Source: Pseudoalteromonas denitrificans DSM 6059 (GTDB lineage Bacteria; Pseudomonadota; Gammaproteobacteria; Enterobacterales; Alteromonadaceae). From it: DNA of 64,000 nucleotides. The translations under genes and the position numbers were made by a program. Location of the stretch: assembly GCF_900112265.1 (NCBI RefSeq), contig NZ_FOLO01000002.1:180205-244204 (forward strand), written 5' to 3'. Within the stretch, counting starts at the first letter, position 1; each line of letters starts with the position of its first letter. The notes under the pieces were generated by a model. That model was not told the DNA's origin and did no database searches. It saw only the letters and a list, made by a program, of their open reading frames with translations. Below are positions 1 to 10,018 of this stretch, one piece after another.

Positions 1-1789
1 TGATTGTTTCAACATTTTGGCTAACATCTGTAACGACCGCATTTTGTTCTTCTGTTGCTGTGGCAATTATGGTTGCCATATCATTTATCTTTTCTACCTT
101 TTCAACAATTTCGGTTAATTGACCTACTGTTTCATCCATAGATGTTACACTTTGACTCGCATTTGATTGAGATCTTTGAATATCAATAACAACTTGGTGT
201 GATGTTGAATTGAGTTCTTCAATCATATTTTGTATTTGATCTGTTGATTGTGATGTGCGTTGTGCTAAACCTCTCACTTCATCTGCAACAACAGCAAAAC
301 CGCGGCCATGCTCACCTGCTCGAGCAGACTCAATAGCTGCATTTAAAGCGAGTAAGTTTGTTTGTTCTGAAATAGAGCGTATCACGTCTAAAATTGAACC
401 AATTTCTTTGGTTTTATTGGCTAAAGTGTCTATTTTGTGACTGACTTGATCAATATCATTAGCAAGGTTTTTTATGTCTGACTGAGATTGTTGAACCTGA
501 TTTTGTACCTCAGATGCTTGCTGGTGGCTTTGCTGTGTATATTCAGCTGTATTTGCAGCACTCGTGGCAACTTCTTGTACTGCTGCTCCCATTTCATTTA
601 TGGCTGCAGCAACTGAAATAGTTTGCTCTTTTTGTTGATTCATTTGTGATGAATGCTGTTGAGTTTGTGTAAACACTTGATCTGATGTCGTTCTAATATC
701 ATGACTTTGCTGTAATACATCACGTAATGCTTGTTCAATTTTGTTTAAAAATTGATTGAATCCTGAACTAAGTTTATTTAATTCTGGTTGTTTATTTGTG
801 GGTAGTCGATAGGTTATTCTTCCTTCGCCTTGCCCTAATTCTTCAAATAAAGCGGTGATTTTCTGAAGCGGTGCACTAATCGTTCTTGCTAAAAATAAAC
901 CAAATAAGCTGGCGATAACGGCGACTAAAATTGAAAAGCTAACAATTTTCCATGTCAGCGAATTTATTTGTGAAAAAACTTCCTGTTTTGGCACTTGAGC
1001 AATAACATATAGGTCCGTATTTTCGATAGGGCTAGCGCCAAGTAAAATGGTTTGATCTTGATAGTTTGTTTCAATTAAAGAAAACTCTTTATCATTTAAC
1101 AAACGAGATTGAATGTTTGAGTTGTAAATTTTGTCTAATGTGGATTTAGCAACGAGTGTGTCGTCAGAATGAAGCTTAACTAAACCTTTTTTATCAACAA
1201 TAAAAACAAAACCTGATTTTTCAATGCTAAATTTTTCTAATAAACTTTGCATTTCATCTATGCTTTTTGCCAGCCCAGCTAAGCCAAGACCATCAAGCTC
1301 TTGATGATTTATAAACATTTTTACATCCTCTGGGCTTTCTTGGAAAATGCTAATTGAAAAAGCTTGTCCTGATGATTTAAATGCATAAAACCACGCATCT
1401 TCTTGTCTATTTAGGGTTCTTAAAAAGCCATTTTGATTCCAGTAGTCATTCGTATTTTTATTAGACCAAGAAGCGGTTGCTAAATCATATTGTTCTACGA
1501 GACGGTTTAATTCAGTTATTAACAATGAGTCGTTAGGTGATTTTTGTTGTGCCCAGTTTTGAATAAACTGGTTCCCTGATAATTGTTTGCTTGCCATTAA
1601 TAAAATATTAATTTCTTTACTTAAATAATTTTTAATTTCTTTTACTTTGCTGGGGAGTTCGGAGTGGATCATTCTTTCTTCTATTATGCTCTTTGAAGAA
1701 AAAATTGAAATTGATCCAATAATACTAGCAACCACGATAGCGACAAGTGTGGCAACGAATGCAACTTTTTGTGTGATAGAAACTGTCAT
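1..1789 (-). CDS. Methyl-accepting chemotaxis protein, 3' end beyond window
   Basis: A membrane chemoreceptor that senses a ligand outside the cytoplasm and controls CheA. The reading frame is open for 596 codons from an ATG at 1789 and runs off the left edge, so the last part of the C-terminus is missing. One membrane segment lies near residues 8-30 and a second near 280-302. The roughly 250-residue region between them looks like a Cache-type sensor domain. A HAMP region follows (about 303-355), then a long Gln/Ser/Thr-rich coiled coil. The invariant hairpin tip near residues 475-505 is visible ([16 protein letters not shown], then [12 protein letters not shown]). The class is certain; the ligand cannot be told. 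Confidence 0.95.
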   Translation of the reverse strand, partial: MTVSITQKVAFVATLVAIVVASIIGSISIFSSKSIIEERMIHSELPSKVKEIKNYLSKEINILLMASKQLSGNQFIQNWAQQKSPNDSLLITELNRLVEQYDLATASWSNKNTNDYWNQNGFLRTLNRQEDAWFYAFKSSGQAFSISIFQESPEDVKMFINHQELDGLGLAGLAKSIDEMQSLLEKFSIEKSGFVFIVDKKGLVKLHSDDTLVAKSTLDKIYNSNIQSRLLNDKEFSLIETNYQDQTILLGASPIENTDLYVIAQVPKQEVFSQINSLTWKIVSFSILVAVIASLFGLFLARTISAPLQKITALFEELGQGEGRITYRLPTNKQPELNKLSSGFNQFLNKIEQALRDVLQQSHDIRTTSDQVFTQTQQHSSQMNQQKEQTISVAAAINEMGAAVQEVATSAANTAEYTQQSHQQASEVQNQVQQSQSDIKNLANDIDQVSHKIDTLANKTKEIGSILDVIRSISEQTNLLALNAAIESARAGEHGRGFAVVADEVRGLAQRTSQSTDQIQNMIEELNSTSHQVVIDIQRSQSNASQSVTSMDETVGQLTEIVEKVEKINDMATIIATATEEQNAVVTDVSQNVETI

Positions 1790-1874
1790 TATTACTTTAC
1801 TAAAATAAATGGGATAAATATCTTAGCATAGGGATATTGTTGTGTTAATGGCAATTATAATAAATGGAGGGAAT

Positions 1875-1905
1875 AAAAAAGCCCCGCTTTATAATAGGGG
1901 GCTTT
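1875..1905 (-). terminator. Rho-independent terminator of ilvC
   Basis: An 8-bp stem (AAAGCCCC at 1878-1885 with GGGGCTTT at 1898-1905) is followed, reading the minus strand, by a T run. It lies 25 bp past the ilvC stop and also separates ilvC from the chemoreceptor gene. Confidence 0.85.
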
Positions 1906-1929
1906 GACAAGCGAAAATTAATTTTAGCG

Positions 1930-3405
1930 TTAAACTATTTTCTTCATATCAGACATATAGCCACGTAGCGTAGTTCCAATAATTTCAACTGGGTGGTTAC
2001 GTAAAGCTGCATTTACTTCAATTAAACGCGCATTATCTACACCATTTGTTGTTGTGTTTAAACCTTTGCCAATAACATCAGTTTCTACATTTTTCATGAA
2101 ATCTTGAAGTAAAGGTAAACATGCGTGATTATATAAATAACAGCCATATTCAGCTGTATCAGAAATTGTTCTATTCATTTCAAATAATTTTTTTCGAGCT
2201 ATTGTATTAGCGATAAGGGGGGTTTCATGTAACGACTCATAATAAGCGGATTCATCTTTAATACCTGCTGCAACCATAGTTTCAAAAGCGAGTTCAACAC
2301 CCGCTTTAACCATAGCAACCATTAAAATACCATTATCAAAAAATGCTTGTTCTGAAATCTCAGCATCGGTATTTTGTTGCTTTTCAAATGCACTTTGTGA
2401 TGTTTCTTCACGCCAGCCCAATAATTTAGCATCATCTTCAGCCCAATCAGCCATCATGCCAGCAGAAAAGTCACCAGCCATGATATCGTCCATGTGTTTA
2501 TTATATAAAGGACGCATGATTGTTTTTAGATCTTCACTTAAATCAAAAGCCTTTATTTTAGCTGGATTTGATAAACGATCTAACATATTCGTTACACCGC
2601 CGTATTTTAATGCTTCAGTGATTGTTTCCCAGCCGTACTGTACAAGTTTTGATGCATAACTAGCATCGATGCCTTTTGCAACCATTTTGTCAAAACACAG
2701 AAGTGACCCTGTCTGTAACATGCCACATAAAATAGTTTGTTCACCCATAAGGTCGGATTTAACTTCAGCAATAAATGAAGATAAAAGTACGCCTGCTTTA
2801 TGACCACCAGTACCTGCGGCATATGCTTTTGCTTGTGCTAACCCTTTAGATTGTGGGTCATTTTCAGGATGAACAGCAATTAATGTTGGTACACCAAATC
2901 CACGTTTATATTCTTCGCGTACTTCAGTGCCTGGGCATTTAGGTGCAACCATGATAACTGTAATGTCATCGCGTACTTGCATGCCTTCTTCTACAATATT
3001 AAAACCATGAGAATAAGATAACGTTGCGCCTTGTTTCATTAATGGCATAACAGCTGTCACAACAGAGGTATGTTGTTTATCGGGAGTCAGATTAAGCACT
3101 AAGTCGGCACTTGGAATTAGCTCTTCATAAGTACCTACCTGAAATTTATTTTCAGTTGCGTTTATATATGATTGACGTTTTTCTGAAATAGCTGACTGAC
3201 GAAGTGCATAACTTACATCTAAGCCTGAGTCACGTAAATTTAAACCTTGATTTAAACCTTGCGCACCACAACCGACTATTACAAGCTTTTTACCCTCTAA
3301 TACTTTAACACCGTCACTGAATTCAGATTCGTGCATAAATTCGCATTGACCTAGTTGTGCTAATTGCTCACGTAATGCTAAAGAGTTGAAATAATTTGTT
3401 GTCAT
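1930..3405 (-). CDS. ilvC: Ketol-acid reductoisomerase (class II)
   Basis: Converts acetolactate or acetohydroxybutyrate to the dihydroxy acid with NADPH and Mg2+, the second common step of valine/isoleucine synthesis in the cytoplasm. The N-terminal Rossmann motif [11 protein letters not shown] is present, and the C-terminal knotted domain is duplicated as in the long, enterobacterial-type class II enzymes. An in-frame ATG lies 9 bases upstream at 3414, but the AGGA ribosome site sits 8 bases before the ATG at 3405 and directly against the first one. The 3405 start also gives 491 residues, the length of E. coli IlvC. The gene is divergent from ilvY, which is expected to activate it. Confidence 0.97.
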   Translation of the reverse strand: MTTNYFNSLALREQLAQLGQCEFMHESEFSDGVKVLEGKKLVIVGCGAQGLNQGLNLRDSGLDVSYALRQSAISEKRQSYINATENKFQVGTYEELIPSADLVLNLTPDKQHTSVVTAVMPLMKQGATLSYSHGFNIVEEGMQVRDDITVIMVAPKCPGTEVREEYKRGFGVPTLIAVHPENDPQSKGLAQAKAYAAGTGGHKAGVLLSSFIAEVKSDLMGEQTILCGMLQTGSLLCFDKMVAKGIDASYASKLVQYGWETITEALKYGGVTNMLDRLSNPAKIKAFDLSEDLKTIMRPLYNKHMDDIMAGDFSAGMMADWAEDDAKLLGWREETSQSAFEKQQNTDAEISEQAFFDNGILMVAMVKAGVELAFETMVAAGIKDESAYYESLHETPLIANTIARKKLFEMNRTISDTAEYGCYLYNHACLPLLQDFMKNVETDVIGKGLNTTTNGVDNARLIEVNAALRNHPVEIIGTTLRGYMSDMKKIV

Positions 3406-3491
3406 AATATCCATCCTGCTAAAAATTAAGTGATCTTACTGAGACCTTGATAATAACTTATACAAAAACACTTCTTGCGTAAAATGATATA

Positions 3492-3512
3492 TTTGCATTA
3501 GAGTATTGCAAA
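3492..3512. promoter_or_regulatory. Probable IlvY operator
   Basis: An interrupted palindrome, TTTGCA-N9-TGCAAA, in the 137-bp gap between divergent ilvC and ilvY. It fits the LysR-family T-N11-A operator form, and IlvY is known to bind between these two genes in enterics. A second TTGC half-site lies just to its left (about 3473). The assignment comes from position and symmetry. Confidence 0.6.
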
Positions 3513-3542
3513 ATGTGAAATGATTGGTTTTAAGGGTACTCC

Positions 3543-4439
3543 ATGGATAATCGTTCTTTGCAGTTATTTTTAGCTTTAGCTGAAACTTTACACTTTGGGC
3601 GTGCAAGTGAGCGTTGCCACATTAGTGCTTCTACATTAAGTAGAAATATTAAACAGTTAGAACAAGATCTTGGCGCTAGTTTGTTTACAAGAGATAATAG
3701 AACTGTGACTTTGACAAAACAAGGCAAGGATTTTGTAGAATATGCGAAGCTTAGTTTGTCTCAATGGAATAGGTTTAAATCTTCATTAGATGAAAACCAT
3801 ACTGAACTTCAGGGAGAGCTGAGTTTATATTGTTCGGTTACCGCATCATATAGTTTTTTATATCGTTTATTAGAAACATTTCGTCAACAGCATCAAAAAA
3901 TAGAAATAAAACTTAATACTGGTGATCCCGGCATTGCAATTACACGTATTTTAGATGGTCATGAAGATATGGCAATTGCAGCAAAACCTGATCAATTACC
4001 TGCTAATATTGCTTTTTGTACAACGGGTACTTCCGCATTACAATTTATTGCACCTAAAATGCAGTGTGATATTAGTCAGGAAATAAATCTATTAGGGCAA
4101 GATGTTAAATGGCAATCCTTACCTTATATTGTGCCAGAGCAAGGCTTGAATCGAAAAAGACTTGAGCATTGGTGGAAAAAAAATCACATTAAACCACAAA
4201 TCTATACACAAGTAGCGGGTAATGAGGCAATTGTTTCAATGGTTAGTTTAGGTTTTGGTATTGCACTTGTTCCTAAAATTGTTTTAGATAACAGCCCACT
4301 GAAAGATAAAGTACAAGTATTGCAAGTGCCTCATCAGCCGAAGGCTTTTGAAATAGGATTATGTGTTCAGCGTAAACAATTACAAAACCCAATCATTCAG
4401 GCTATGTGGAAAATTTCGAAAACACTAAAATCAGTATAA
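3543..4439 (+). CDS. ilvY: LysR-family activator of ilvC
   Basis: A transcription factor expected to activate ilvC in response to acetolactate or acetohydroxybutyrate. The N-terminal winged helix-turn-helix is visible (LFLALAETLHFGRASE, then STLSRNIKQLEQDLG, residues about 7-50), followed by a periplasmic-binding-protein-like effector domain to residue 298. The length is normal for the family. An AAGGG ribosome site lies 6 bases before the ATG. Divergent placement next to ilvC is the classic arrangement and is what fixes the name among LysR proteins. Confidence 0.92.
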   Translation: MDNRSLQLFLALAETLHFGRASERCHISASTLSRNIKQLEQDLGASLFTRDNRTVTLTKQGKDFVEYAKLSLSQWNRFKSSLDENHTELQGELSLYCSVTASYSFLYRLLETFRQQHQKIEIKLNTGDPGIAITRILDGHEDMAIAAKPDQLPANIAFCTTGTSALQFIAPKMQCDISQEINLLGQDVKWQSLPYIVPEQGLNRKRLEHWWKKNHIKPQIYTQVAGNEAIVSMVSLGFGIALVPKIVLDNSPLKDKVQVLQVPHQPKAFEIGLCVQRKQLQNPIIQAMWKISKTLKSV

Positions 4440-4559
4440 AAATAATGTGTTTTTTAAGTGGTGCTTTTTGTTATTAATTGTAACTGATGGGTGTGTGGCA
4501 TGTGATATCTTGCTAAAGTGTGCATACATTGCGCATAATGAAATTACAAGGGGGGGCAG

Positions 4560-5426
4560 GTGCGTTACATTTTTATTATTTTATTCTGTAGCTATGGTTT
4601 TGCTACTAAAGCTGAACCTCTAGACAATGAAGCTTTGCAAGTTAAGCTTGGTCAATGGCATTTGGGTTTAGGTGTGGGTTTGGGAGTTGCAAAGAATCCA
4701 TTAAATGGTGGTGATGATTTTCCGTTACTTCTATTACCTGACGTTGCATATTACGATGAACACTTTTACTTTGATAATGGTCAATTTGGATATACAGTTT
4801 TTGATAAAAAAAAACATGTTGTCAGTTTTATTTCAGAGCTAAATCCGGAAAAAAGGTTTTTTATATTCTGGCACCCCTCTAATGTATTTTTAAATTCGTC
4901 TACTATGTCGAATGCATATTCTACTCCCGTGATTGGCCAAGATGATCCCGTGATTGATCAAGATGAGCAACTAAAAAATATAAATACTGATGATATATCA
5001 AAAAGAAAGTGGGCTTTTGACTCGGGGATTAATTATCAATATTTTAATAAAGATTTGATTGTAAGAGCTAATTTATTAGCGGATATCAGTGATGTTTATA
5101 ATGGTTGGAGAGTAGGATTAGAATTAGAATATCAATTATTTGTTGGTAATTTAATTGTTCAGCCTATGCTGGGTGTTTGGTATAAGTCTTCAGAACTTAA
5201 TAGTTATTATTATGGTCTGTCTGAAAAAGATAATCTTGATATTTTTTACCCCATGGATGGCGGTTTTCAGCCGTATGCTCATTTGCAACTGACTTGGCCT
5301 ATGTCTGAAAATAAAGCTGTATTATTTAAATTAAAATATGATGACTATTCGAATACAAGTGATAGCCCTTTGTTTAAATATGATTATGCCGTTAACATTT
5401 TTATGGGTTTAAAATACATTTTTTAA
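4560..5426 (+). CDS. MipA/OmpV-family outer-membrane protein, cassette A
   Basis: A predicted outer-membrane beta-barrel of the MipA/OmpV (MltA-interacting protein) family. The start is GTG at 4560, preceded by a purine-rich AAGGGGGGGCAGG stretch. A signal peptide covers about residues 1-18 (cleavage near ATKA-EP). The rest alternates amphipathic strands rich in Tyr, Trp and Gly, and the chain ends in the aromatic barrel signal GLKYIF. It is the first gene of a four-gene set: the DUF3019 gene starts 1 base after its stop, then a response regulator and a sensor kinase. The same set recurs at 16788-20109. What the barrel binds is unknown. Family call fairly firm, function open. Confidence 0.8.
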   Translation: MRYIFIILFCSYGFATKAEPLDNEALQVKLGQWHLGLGVGLGVAKNPLNGGDDFPLLLLPDVAYYDEHFYFDNGQFGYTVFDKKKHVVSFISELNPEKRFFIFWHPSNVFLNSSTMSNAYSTPVIGQDDPVIDQDEQLKNINTDDISKRKWAFDSGINYQYFNKDLIVRANLLADISDVYNGWRVGLELEYQLFVGNLIVQPMLGVWYKSSELNSYYYGLSEKDNLDIFYPMDGGFQPYAHLQLTWPMSENKAVLFKLKYDDYSNTSDSPLFKYDYAVNIFMGLKYIF

Positions 5427-5427
5427 T

Positions 5428-5826
5428 ATGAAAAAATCCATACGTATTGTTATCATTTTTTTACTGTTTTTTATTTTGGCGCAACAAAATTGTTTTGCGT
5501 TAGGGCAGGGTGCCTTATTAAATGTATCGCCAAAAGTGTGTGTAATCAGTGAAAAAGTATCAATGTGTGATCTAAACCTTAGGATTATGTGGCAATTAGC
5601 TGAAACCCAAAATATTTGTTTATACGAAAATGGAAAAAAAGTGAAATGCTGGCAACAAAATAACCAAGCAAAAATGACTCATAAAGCTCAGGTTCAGATT
5701 GAGACCGTATACTCTCTGGTAAATACTCAAACGGGTAAAATATTGGCGAAAACTAAGGTTGAAGTTCAGAGTTCTCATTTAAAAACTCAACGCCGTCGCT
5801 TACGTTCACCCTGGAGTTTCTTTTAA
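5428..5826 (+). CDS. DUF3019-family exported protein, cassette A
   Basis: A small exported protein of unknown function matching the DUF3019 pattern. A signal peptide spans about residues 1-24 (cleavage near CFA-LG). The mature part has four cysteines at 38, 47, 64 and 74 in the order C..C..W..CL..CW, an NTQTG motif near residue 105, and a basic, aromatic tail ending RRRLRSPWSFF. The cassette B paralogue shares all four cysteines, the NTxTG motif and the basic tail. The cysteines probably form disulfides in the periplasm (inference). It sits 1 base after the MipA-like gene and 10 bases before the response regulator, which suggests co-expression. Confidence 0.78.
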   Translation: MKKSIRIVIIFLLFFILAQQNCFALGQGALLNVSPKVCVISEKVSMCDLNLRIMWQLAETQNICLYENGKKVKCWQQNNQAKMTHKAQVQIETVYSLVNTQTGKILAKTKVEVQSSHLKTQRRRLRSPWSFF

Positions 5827-5836
5827 GGAAATAGAT

Positions 5837-6526
5837 ATGGCTAAAGTTTTATTAGTAGAAGATGATTTAGGTTTACAGCAATTAACACGAGAATATTTAG
5901 AACATAATGGCTTAATTGTTGATGTGCTTGATAATGGCGCACATGTTATGGGCTATATCGAGTCTCAAATGCCTGATCTTATGATTTTAGATGTGATGTT
6001 ACCTGGAAAAGATGGCTTTAGTGTTTGTCGAGAGATCAGGGATAAATATGCTTTACCTATTTTAATGTTAACGGCAAAAGGTGAAGATTTTGATCAGGTG
6101 ATTGGTCTTGAACTCGGTGCTGATGATTATGTTATAAAACCTGCTGAGCCGCGAGTTTTACTTGCTCGGGTCAATGCATTGTTACGACGTCATCAACCAC
6201 AAAAATCAACGGAAGAATTAAAATTTGGTAATCTGAAAATAGATAAAACTAGCAGAATTGTAAAATTGAGTGGGGCTGAAATAACACTGACGTCACACGA
6301 GTTTGAATTATTATGGTTGTTATCAAATAGTTCAGGTGAAGTATTGAGTCGAGAATATGTACATGAAAAAATGATAGGACGTCAATACGATGGTTTAGAT
6401 AGAACTGTGGATGTGCGTATTTCACGGTTACGCAAAAAGTTAGGAGATAACAGTGATAAACCTTACAGAATTAAAACCGTTTGGGGTCAAGGTTATTTAT
6501 TTGTTTCTGATGCTTGGAATGATTAA
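5837..6526 (+). CDS. OmpR/RstA-type response regulator, cassette A
   Basis: A two-component DNA-binding regulator of 229 residues. The receiver domain has the acidic pair D9-D10, phosphoacceptor D52 (ILDVMLPG), T79 and K101. The C-terminal winged helix ends in the usual VWGQGYLF motif. It is expected to be phosphorylated by the kinase encoded 15 bases downstream. Overall it resembles RstA-class regulators. Its paralogue is at 18099-18818. The target genes are unknown, although regulation of its own cassette is the simplest guess. Confidence 0.92.
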   Translation: MAKVLLVEDDLGLQQLTREYLEHNGLIVDVLDNGAHVMGYIESQMPDLMILDVMLPGKDGFSVCREIRDKYALPILMLTAKGEDFDQVIGLELGADDYVIKPAEPRVLLARVNALLRRHQPQKSTEELKFGNLKIDKTSRIVKLSGAEITLTSHEFELLWLLSNSSGEVLSREYVHEKMIGRQYDGLDRTVDVRISRLRKKLGDNSDKPYRIKTVWGQGYLFVSDAWND

Positions 6527-6541
6527 GAGGCTCTCAATTAA

Positions 6542-7783
6542 ATGAGAAGGCTTTTTATTAGCTTATATCTTTATATTATTATCTCATTATTTTTACTAAG
6601 TGGCGCAATGGAAAAGTTGTGGCCTCATAAAGAAGGTGAAAATGCAGTAATGTTGGGTGCTGAATTTAGTCAAAGCTTACTTTTGTTATCAAAAACTTCA
6701 AATGGTATTGAGCAGCTTAAAAAGCACTTTTCAGCCGAAATTATCGCATCCAGTGATATTGCATTTTTACCTCATCAGCAAGATAAATTAAGTGAAGAGT
6801 CACCCGTTTTATTATTTGACAGCGAAGAACGAGCTGTCTGGTATATCCAATTAAGTAAAAAAAACCTACTAAAAGTAGGCCCTATCACAGTTGTTGCACC
6901 GGTTTATGATTCAAGCTGGCCTTATTTGATTATTTTGGCATTTATTGGTGTGCCGATAGGCCTATGGAGCTTTTTTGTTTGGCGAGATTTTGAAAGGTTA
7001 CGCCATATATGCGAAAACATGAATTCACCCGATAGTATGGACTTAGGACCTGGTGTTCACTCTGTGTTACTTCCTATCACAGATACTTTATCTGCGATGC
7101 AGGAGAGAATAAAGCGTTTACTTGATTCCCAAAAGGAATTAACTTCATCCGTTTCACATGAATTTAGAACGCCACTGGCAAGATTAAAATTTGCAATCGC
7201 CATGCTTGATGACAATGAGCTTAATGAGAGAAGTCAAAAGTATATCAATAGTATGAATTATGATATTGCAGAGCTTGAATTATTAGTAACAGAGATGCTT
7301 AACTTTGCAAAGATGGATAGAGAAACACCAGTATTAAATATTGAAAATGTAGATGTTGTTGAACTGGCCGATAATCTAATTGATAAATTGAGCTTTAATA
7401 CAGATTGTACAATACGCTTAATATCACCTGATGAATTGAATTATGCTTGTGATGGTCACTTTTTAACACGCTCAATACAAAATTTAATAGGTAATGCGCT
7501 AAAGTATAGTAAAACTCTGGTTCAAGTTAGTTTGATTTTGACTCATGATAAAGTTTTAATCAAAGTTGCTGATGATGGTCCAGGCATAGATGAAAGTGAA
7601 TGGGTTAATGTATTTAAACCTTTTACTCGTTTAGATAAAAGTCGAGATAAAAAAACTGGAGGATTTGGTTTAGGCTTGGCTATTGTGAAAAAGATTATCA
7701 TTTGGCATAAAGGGCGTTGTTATTTAGAAGAAACAGATCTGGGGGGGGCTTGTTTTGTTATTGAACTGCCACTTAACAATTAG
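6542..7783 (+). CDS. Sensor histidine kinase, cassette A
   Basis: An inner-membrane sensor kinase of 413 residues, partner of the regulator just upstream. Membrane segments lie near residues 5-22 and 127-147, leaving a periplasmic sensor region of about 105 residues with no recognisable domain. The phosphoacceptor is H206 in SVSHEFRTPLARL. The ATP-binding core shows an N box (NLIGNALKYSK), the G1 box DDGPGID and the G2 box GGFGLGLAIV. It closes the four-gene cassette and is followed by a strong terminator. RstB-like in overall form. Confidence 0.92.
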   Translation: MRRLFISLYLYIIISLFLLSGAMEKLWPHKEGENAVMLGAEFSQSLLLLSKTSNGIEQLKKHFSAEIIASSDIAFLPHQQDKLSEESPVLLFDSEERAVWYIQLSKKNLLKVGPITVVAPVYDSSWPYLIILAFIGVPIGLWSFFVWRDFERLRHICENMNSPDSMDLGPGVHSVLLPITDTLSAMQERIKRLLDSQKELTSSVSHEFRTPLARLKFAIAMLDDNELNERSQKYINSMNYDIAELELLVTEMLNFAKMDRETPVLNIENVDVVELADNLIDKLSFNTDCTIRLISPDELNYACDGHFLTRSIQNLIGNALKYSKTLVQVSLILTHDKVLIKVADDGPGIDESEWVNVFKPFTRLDKSRDKKTGGFGLGLAIVKKIIIWHKGRCYLEETDLGGACFVIELPLNN

Positions 7784-7800
7784 TCTTTATGATGAAAAGA

Positions 7801-7826
7801 AAAAGCGCTCAAATATGAGCGCTTTT
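7801..7826. terminator. Bidirectional rho-independent terminator
   Basis: A perfect 10-bp stem (AAAAGCGCTC at 7801-7810 with GAGCGCTTTT at 7817-7826) and a 6-base loop. It has a T run on the plus strand and an A run that serves the minus strand. It ends cassette A and can also stop pepD transcripts. Confidence 0.85.
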
Positions 7827-7850
7827 CAAACGGGATAACTGAATTTCAAC

Positions 7851-7877
7851 AAGTAGCACTAACTCAGAGTGCTACTT
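7851..7877. repeat. Perfect 10-bp inverted repeat
   Basis: AAGTAGCACT at 7851-7860 is repeated inverted at 7868-7877 around a 7-base loop. It has no T run on either side, so it is not a typical intrinsic terminator. It lies between the cassette A terminator and the pepD stop, where it could protect an mRNA 3' end. Confidence 0.6.
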
Positions 7878-7915
7878 ATAATAAAGGTTCAATATTTTTT
7901 ATATTTTATTTCAAA

Positions 7916-9373
7916 TTATTTATTTGGGATATTTTCTAATACTTGAAGTAATAATTGATAAAATGGCGCTACCGTATCTATTTTTACTTTTTCATCTGGG
8001 GAATGTGGAAAACGTATTGTTGGACCAAAAGAAACCATGTCCCAATTTGGGTAAGCATCTTTAAATAAACCACATTCTAAACCTGCATGGATCACCATGA
8101 TATTTGGTAAAGTACCAAACATTTTTTGGTAAGTTTCACGCAGAAGATCTTTAATTGGAGAGTCTGTTCTTGGCTCCCAACCTGGATAGGCTCCTGTGCA
8201 TTCAATTGCTGCACCTGCTAACTCAAAAGTAGAACTGATCATATTTTGAGTATTAGCGCGAGCGCTGTCTATAAGTGAACGTACTAAGCATTGAATATGT
8301 AAATGTTTATCTTGGGTTGTTATTACACCTAGATTAGTTGATGTTTCAACAACACCTTCAACTTCATCGCTCATTCTGATCACGCCGTTTACACAAGCAT
8401 TAACTGAATTAACAAATGCAAATTGTGTTGCCTTAGAAAATTGAGCGTTGGCTAATCCAATTTTATTTAAACTTAATTGTAAATTTGGTTCTACAGCGCT
8501 TAATTCAGTATTCAGTAATGCTTGAAATGCGTCTACCGCCTGGCCTAAAGAAATTGAATTTTCATGATGAACATTAAGTTCCATTGAAGCTTCTCTAGGG
8601 ATCGCATTACGCAAGCTACCGCCATTGAATTGGCTTAATGAAATATTTAATTCTTGCTGATGCAATTTTAAAAATCGTGTTAATATTTTATTCGCATTAC
8701 CTCTACCTAAATGAATATCAACACCAGAGTGCCCACCTTTTAAGCCTTTTATACTCAAAGAGTAACTTTGAACATTTTCACCAACAGGTTCAGTTTCAAG
8801 AGGCAGTTTAATGTTCACATCAATACCGCCAGCACAACCCATATAAACTTCACCCTCATCTTCAGAGTCGGTATTCAGCAATATGTCTCCTTCTAACCAG
8901 CCAGCCTCAAGACCAAAAGCGCCAGTCATGCCCGCTTCTTCATCTATTGTTACTAATACTTCTAGTGGACCATGTTTGATATCTTTGCTGGCAAGTACGG
9001 CTAAACTGGCTGAAAGCCCAATGCCATTGTCTGCGCCTAAAGTTGTTCCGTTTGCAGTTACCCAATCACCATCAATATAAGGTTCAATTGGGTCTGTTAC
9101 AAAGTTGTGTTCTTTGTCTGAGTTTTTCTGCGGAACCATATCCATATGGGCTTGTAATATGACTCCTTTTTTATTTTCCATGCCGGGTGTTGCTGGTTTT
9201 TTGATGATCAAATTCCCGACTTTATCTTCTTTGATATTAAGTCCAAGCTCTAGCACCCATTGTTGGATCCATGCTGATATTTTATCTTCATGTTTGCTTG
9301 GATGAGGGATTGAGCAGATTTTCTCAAAAATAGACCAAAGAGGTTGGGGTGATAAATTGCTTAGTTGACTCAC
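7916..9373 (-). CDS. pepD: Aminoacyl-histidine dipeptidase (peptidase D, M20 family)
   Basis: A cytosolic dinuclear zinc dipeptidase that splits Xaa-His and other dipeptides. At 485 residues it has the same length as E. coli PepD. Metal-site motifs are visible: H76 and D78 in AHMDMVPQ, D115 in GADNG, the catalytic acidic pair E145-E146 (DEEAG), and the late His in MVIHAGLECG. A lid/dimer domain (GHSGVDIHLGRGNA) lies in the middle. The gene stands alone on the minus strand, convergent with cassette A. Confidence 0.95.
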   Translation of the reverse strand: MSQLSNLSPQPLWSIFEKICSIPHPSKHEDKISAWIQQWVLELGLNIKEDKVGNLIIKKPATPGMENKKGVILQAHMDMVPQKNSDKEHNFVTDPIEPYIDGDWVTANGTTLGADNGIGLSASLAVLASKDIKHGPLEVLVTIDEEAGMTGAFGLEAGWLEGDILLNTDSEDEGEVYMGCAGGIDVNIKLPLETEPVGENVQSYSLSIKGLKGGHSGVDIHLGRGNANKILTRFLKLHQQELNISLSQFNGGSLRNAIPREASMELNVHHENSISLGQAVDAFQALLNTELSAVEPNLQLSLNKIGLANAQFSKATQFAFVNSVNACVNGVIRMSDEVEGVVETSTNLGVITTQDKHLHIQCLVRSLIDSARANTQNMISSTFELAGAAIECTGAYPGWEPRTDSPIKDLLRETYQKMFGTLPNIMVIHAGLECGLFKDAYPNWDMVSFGPTIRFPHSPDEKVKIDTVAPFYQLLLQVLENIPNK

Positions 9374-9654
9374 AGAAAGATCCTATTTTAGTTAATATTG
9401 ACGAGAACTTATTACCAACGCCATTAAAAATGGTTATTACAAATGGTCTAAATGTACAATAGCAGTGTTACTTTCAATTCCTATAGTCGATAATTTCTCA
9501 ATCAAATTTTTAGTCCACATCCATGTTGGTATTTGAATTTAGTATGAAACAATAAACCAGTGCTTTGAACAGTTATACTCACCTATACGTGTTCACTCAT
9601 TTAAGATAATTGGTATAAGTAATATATTGAGGATTATAACAGTGTTAATGGTGC

Positions 9655-9882
9655 TTAATAAGGTTTGTTTGATTTTTGTAATAGCGGCTTTAACATGCCC
9701 TCTAAACCGTTTAATTTAACTTCATACATTAATGCTAATTGTTCTCCCAATTTTCCTTGAGGAAAACCTTGCTGTTTAAACCAAACTAAATAAGGCTCTG
9801 GCAAGTTTAATAATGGACGACCAGCGTATTTTCCAAATGGCATTATGGTATTTATAGCATCGGAGAGTATTTTATTATCCAT
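9655..9882 (-). CDS. DUF3820-family small protein
   Basis: A 75-residue cytosolic protein matching the DUF3820 family (also annotated as putative quorum-sensing-regulated virulence factor). The signature is clear: MPFGKYAGRPL, then LPEPYLVWF and GFPQGKLGEQLAL, ending with NGLEGMLKPL. A TTG seven codons upstream (9903) also opens the frame, but the ATG at 9882 has a GGA ribosome site about 9 bases before it and is preferred. The molecular function is not established. It is transcribed in the same direction as the small orphan gene upstream, about 135 bases away. Confidence 0.75.
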   Translation of the reverse strand: MDNKILSDAINTIMPFGKYAGRPLLNLPEPYLVWFKQQGFPQGKLGEQLALMYEVKLNGLEGMLKPLLQKSNKPY

Positions 9883-9999
9883 TAGTATTTTTCCGGTATT
9901 CAAAAAATTGATTATATAAGACAGGGGAGAAATTAAAATGATTAAACAAGAAGTTTAGGCTAGTTCGAAGGGGTCGACAAAGGCTGTGCCGACCTATAA

Positions 10000-10017
10000 A
10001 AGAGGACGAAGCCTCTT
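10000..10017 (-). terminator. Hairpin after the 94-residue orphan gene
   Basis: A 6-bp stem AAGAGG/CCTCTT around a 6-base loop, directly past the stop codon of the minus-strand orphan gene and followed by TTAT. A short, moderately convincing intrinsic terminator. Confidence 0.5.
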
Positions 10018-10018
10018 A

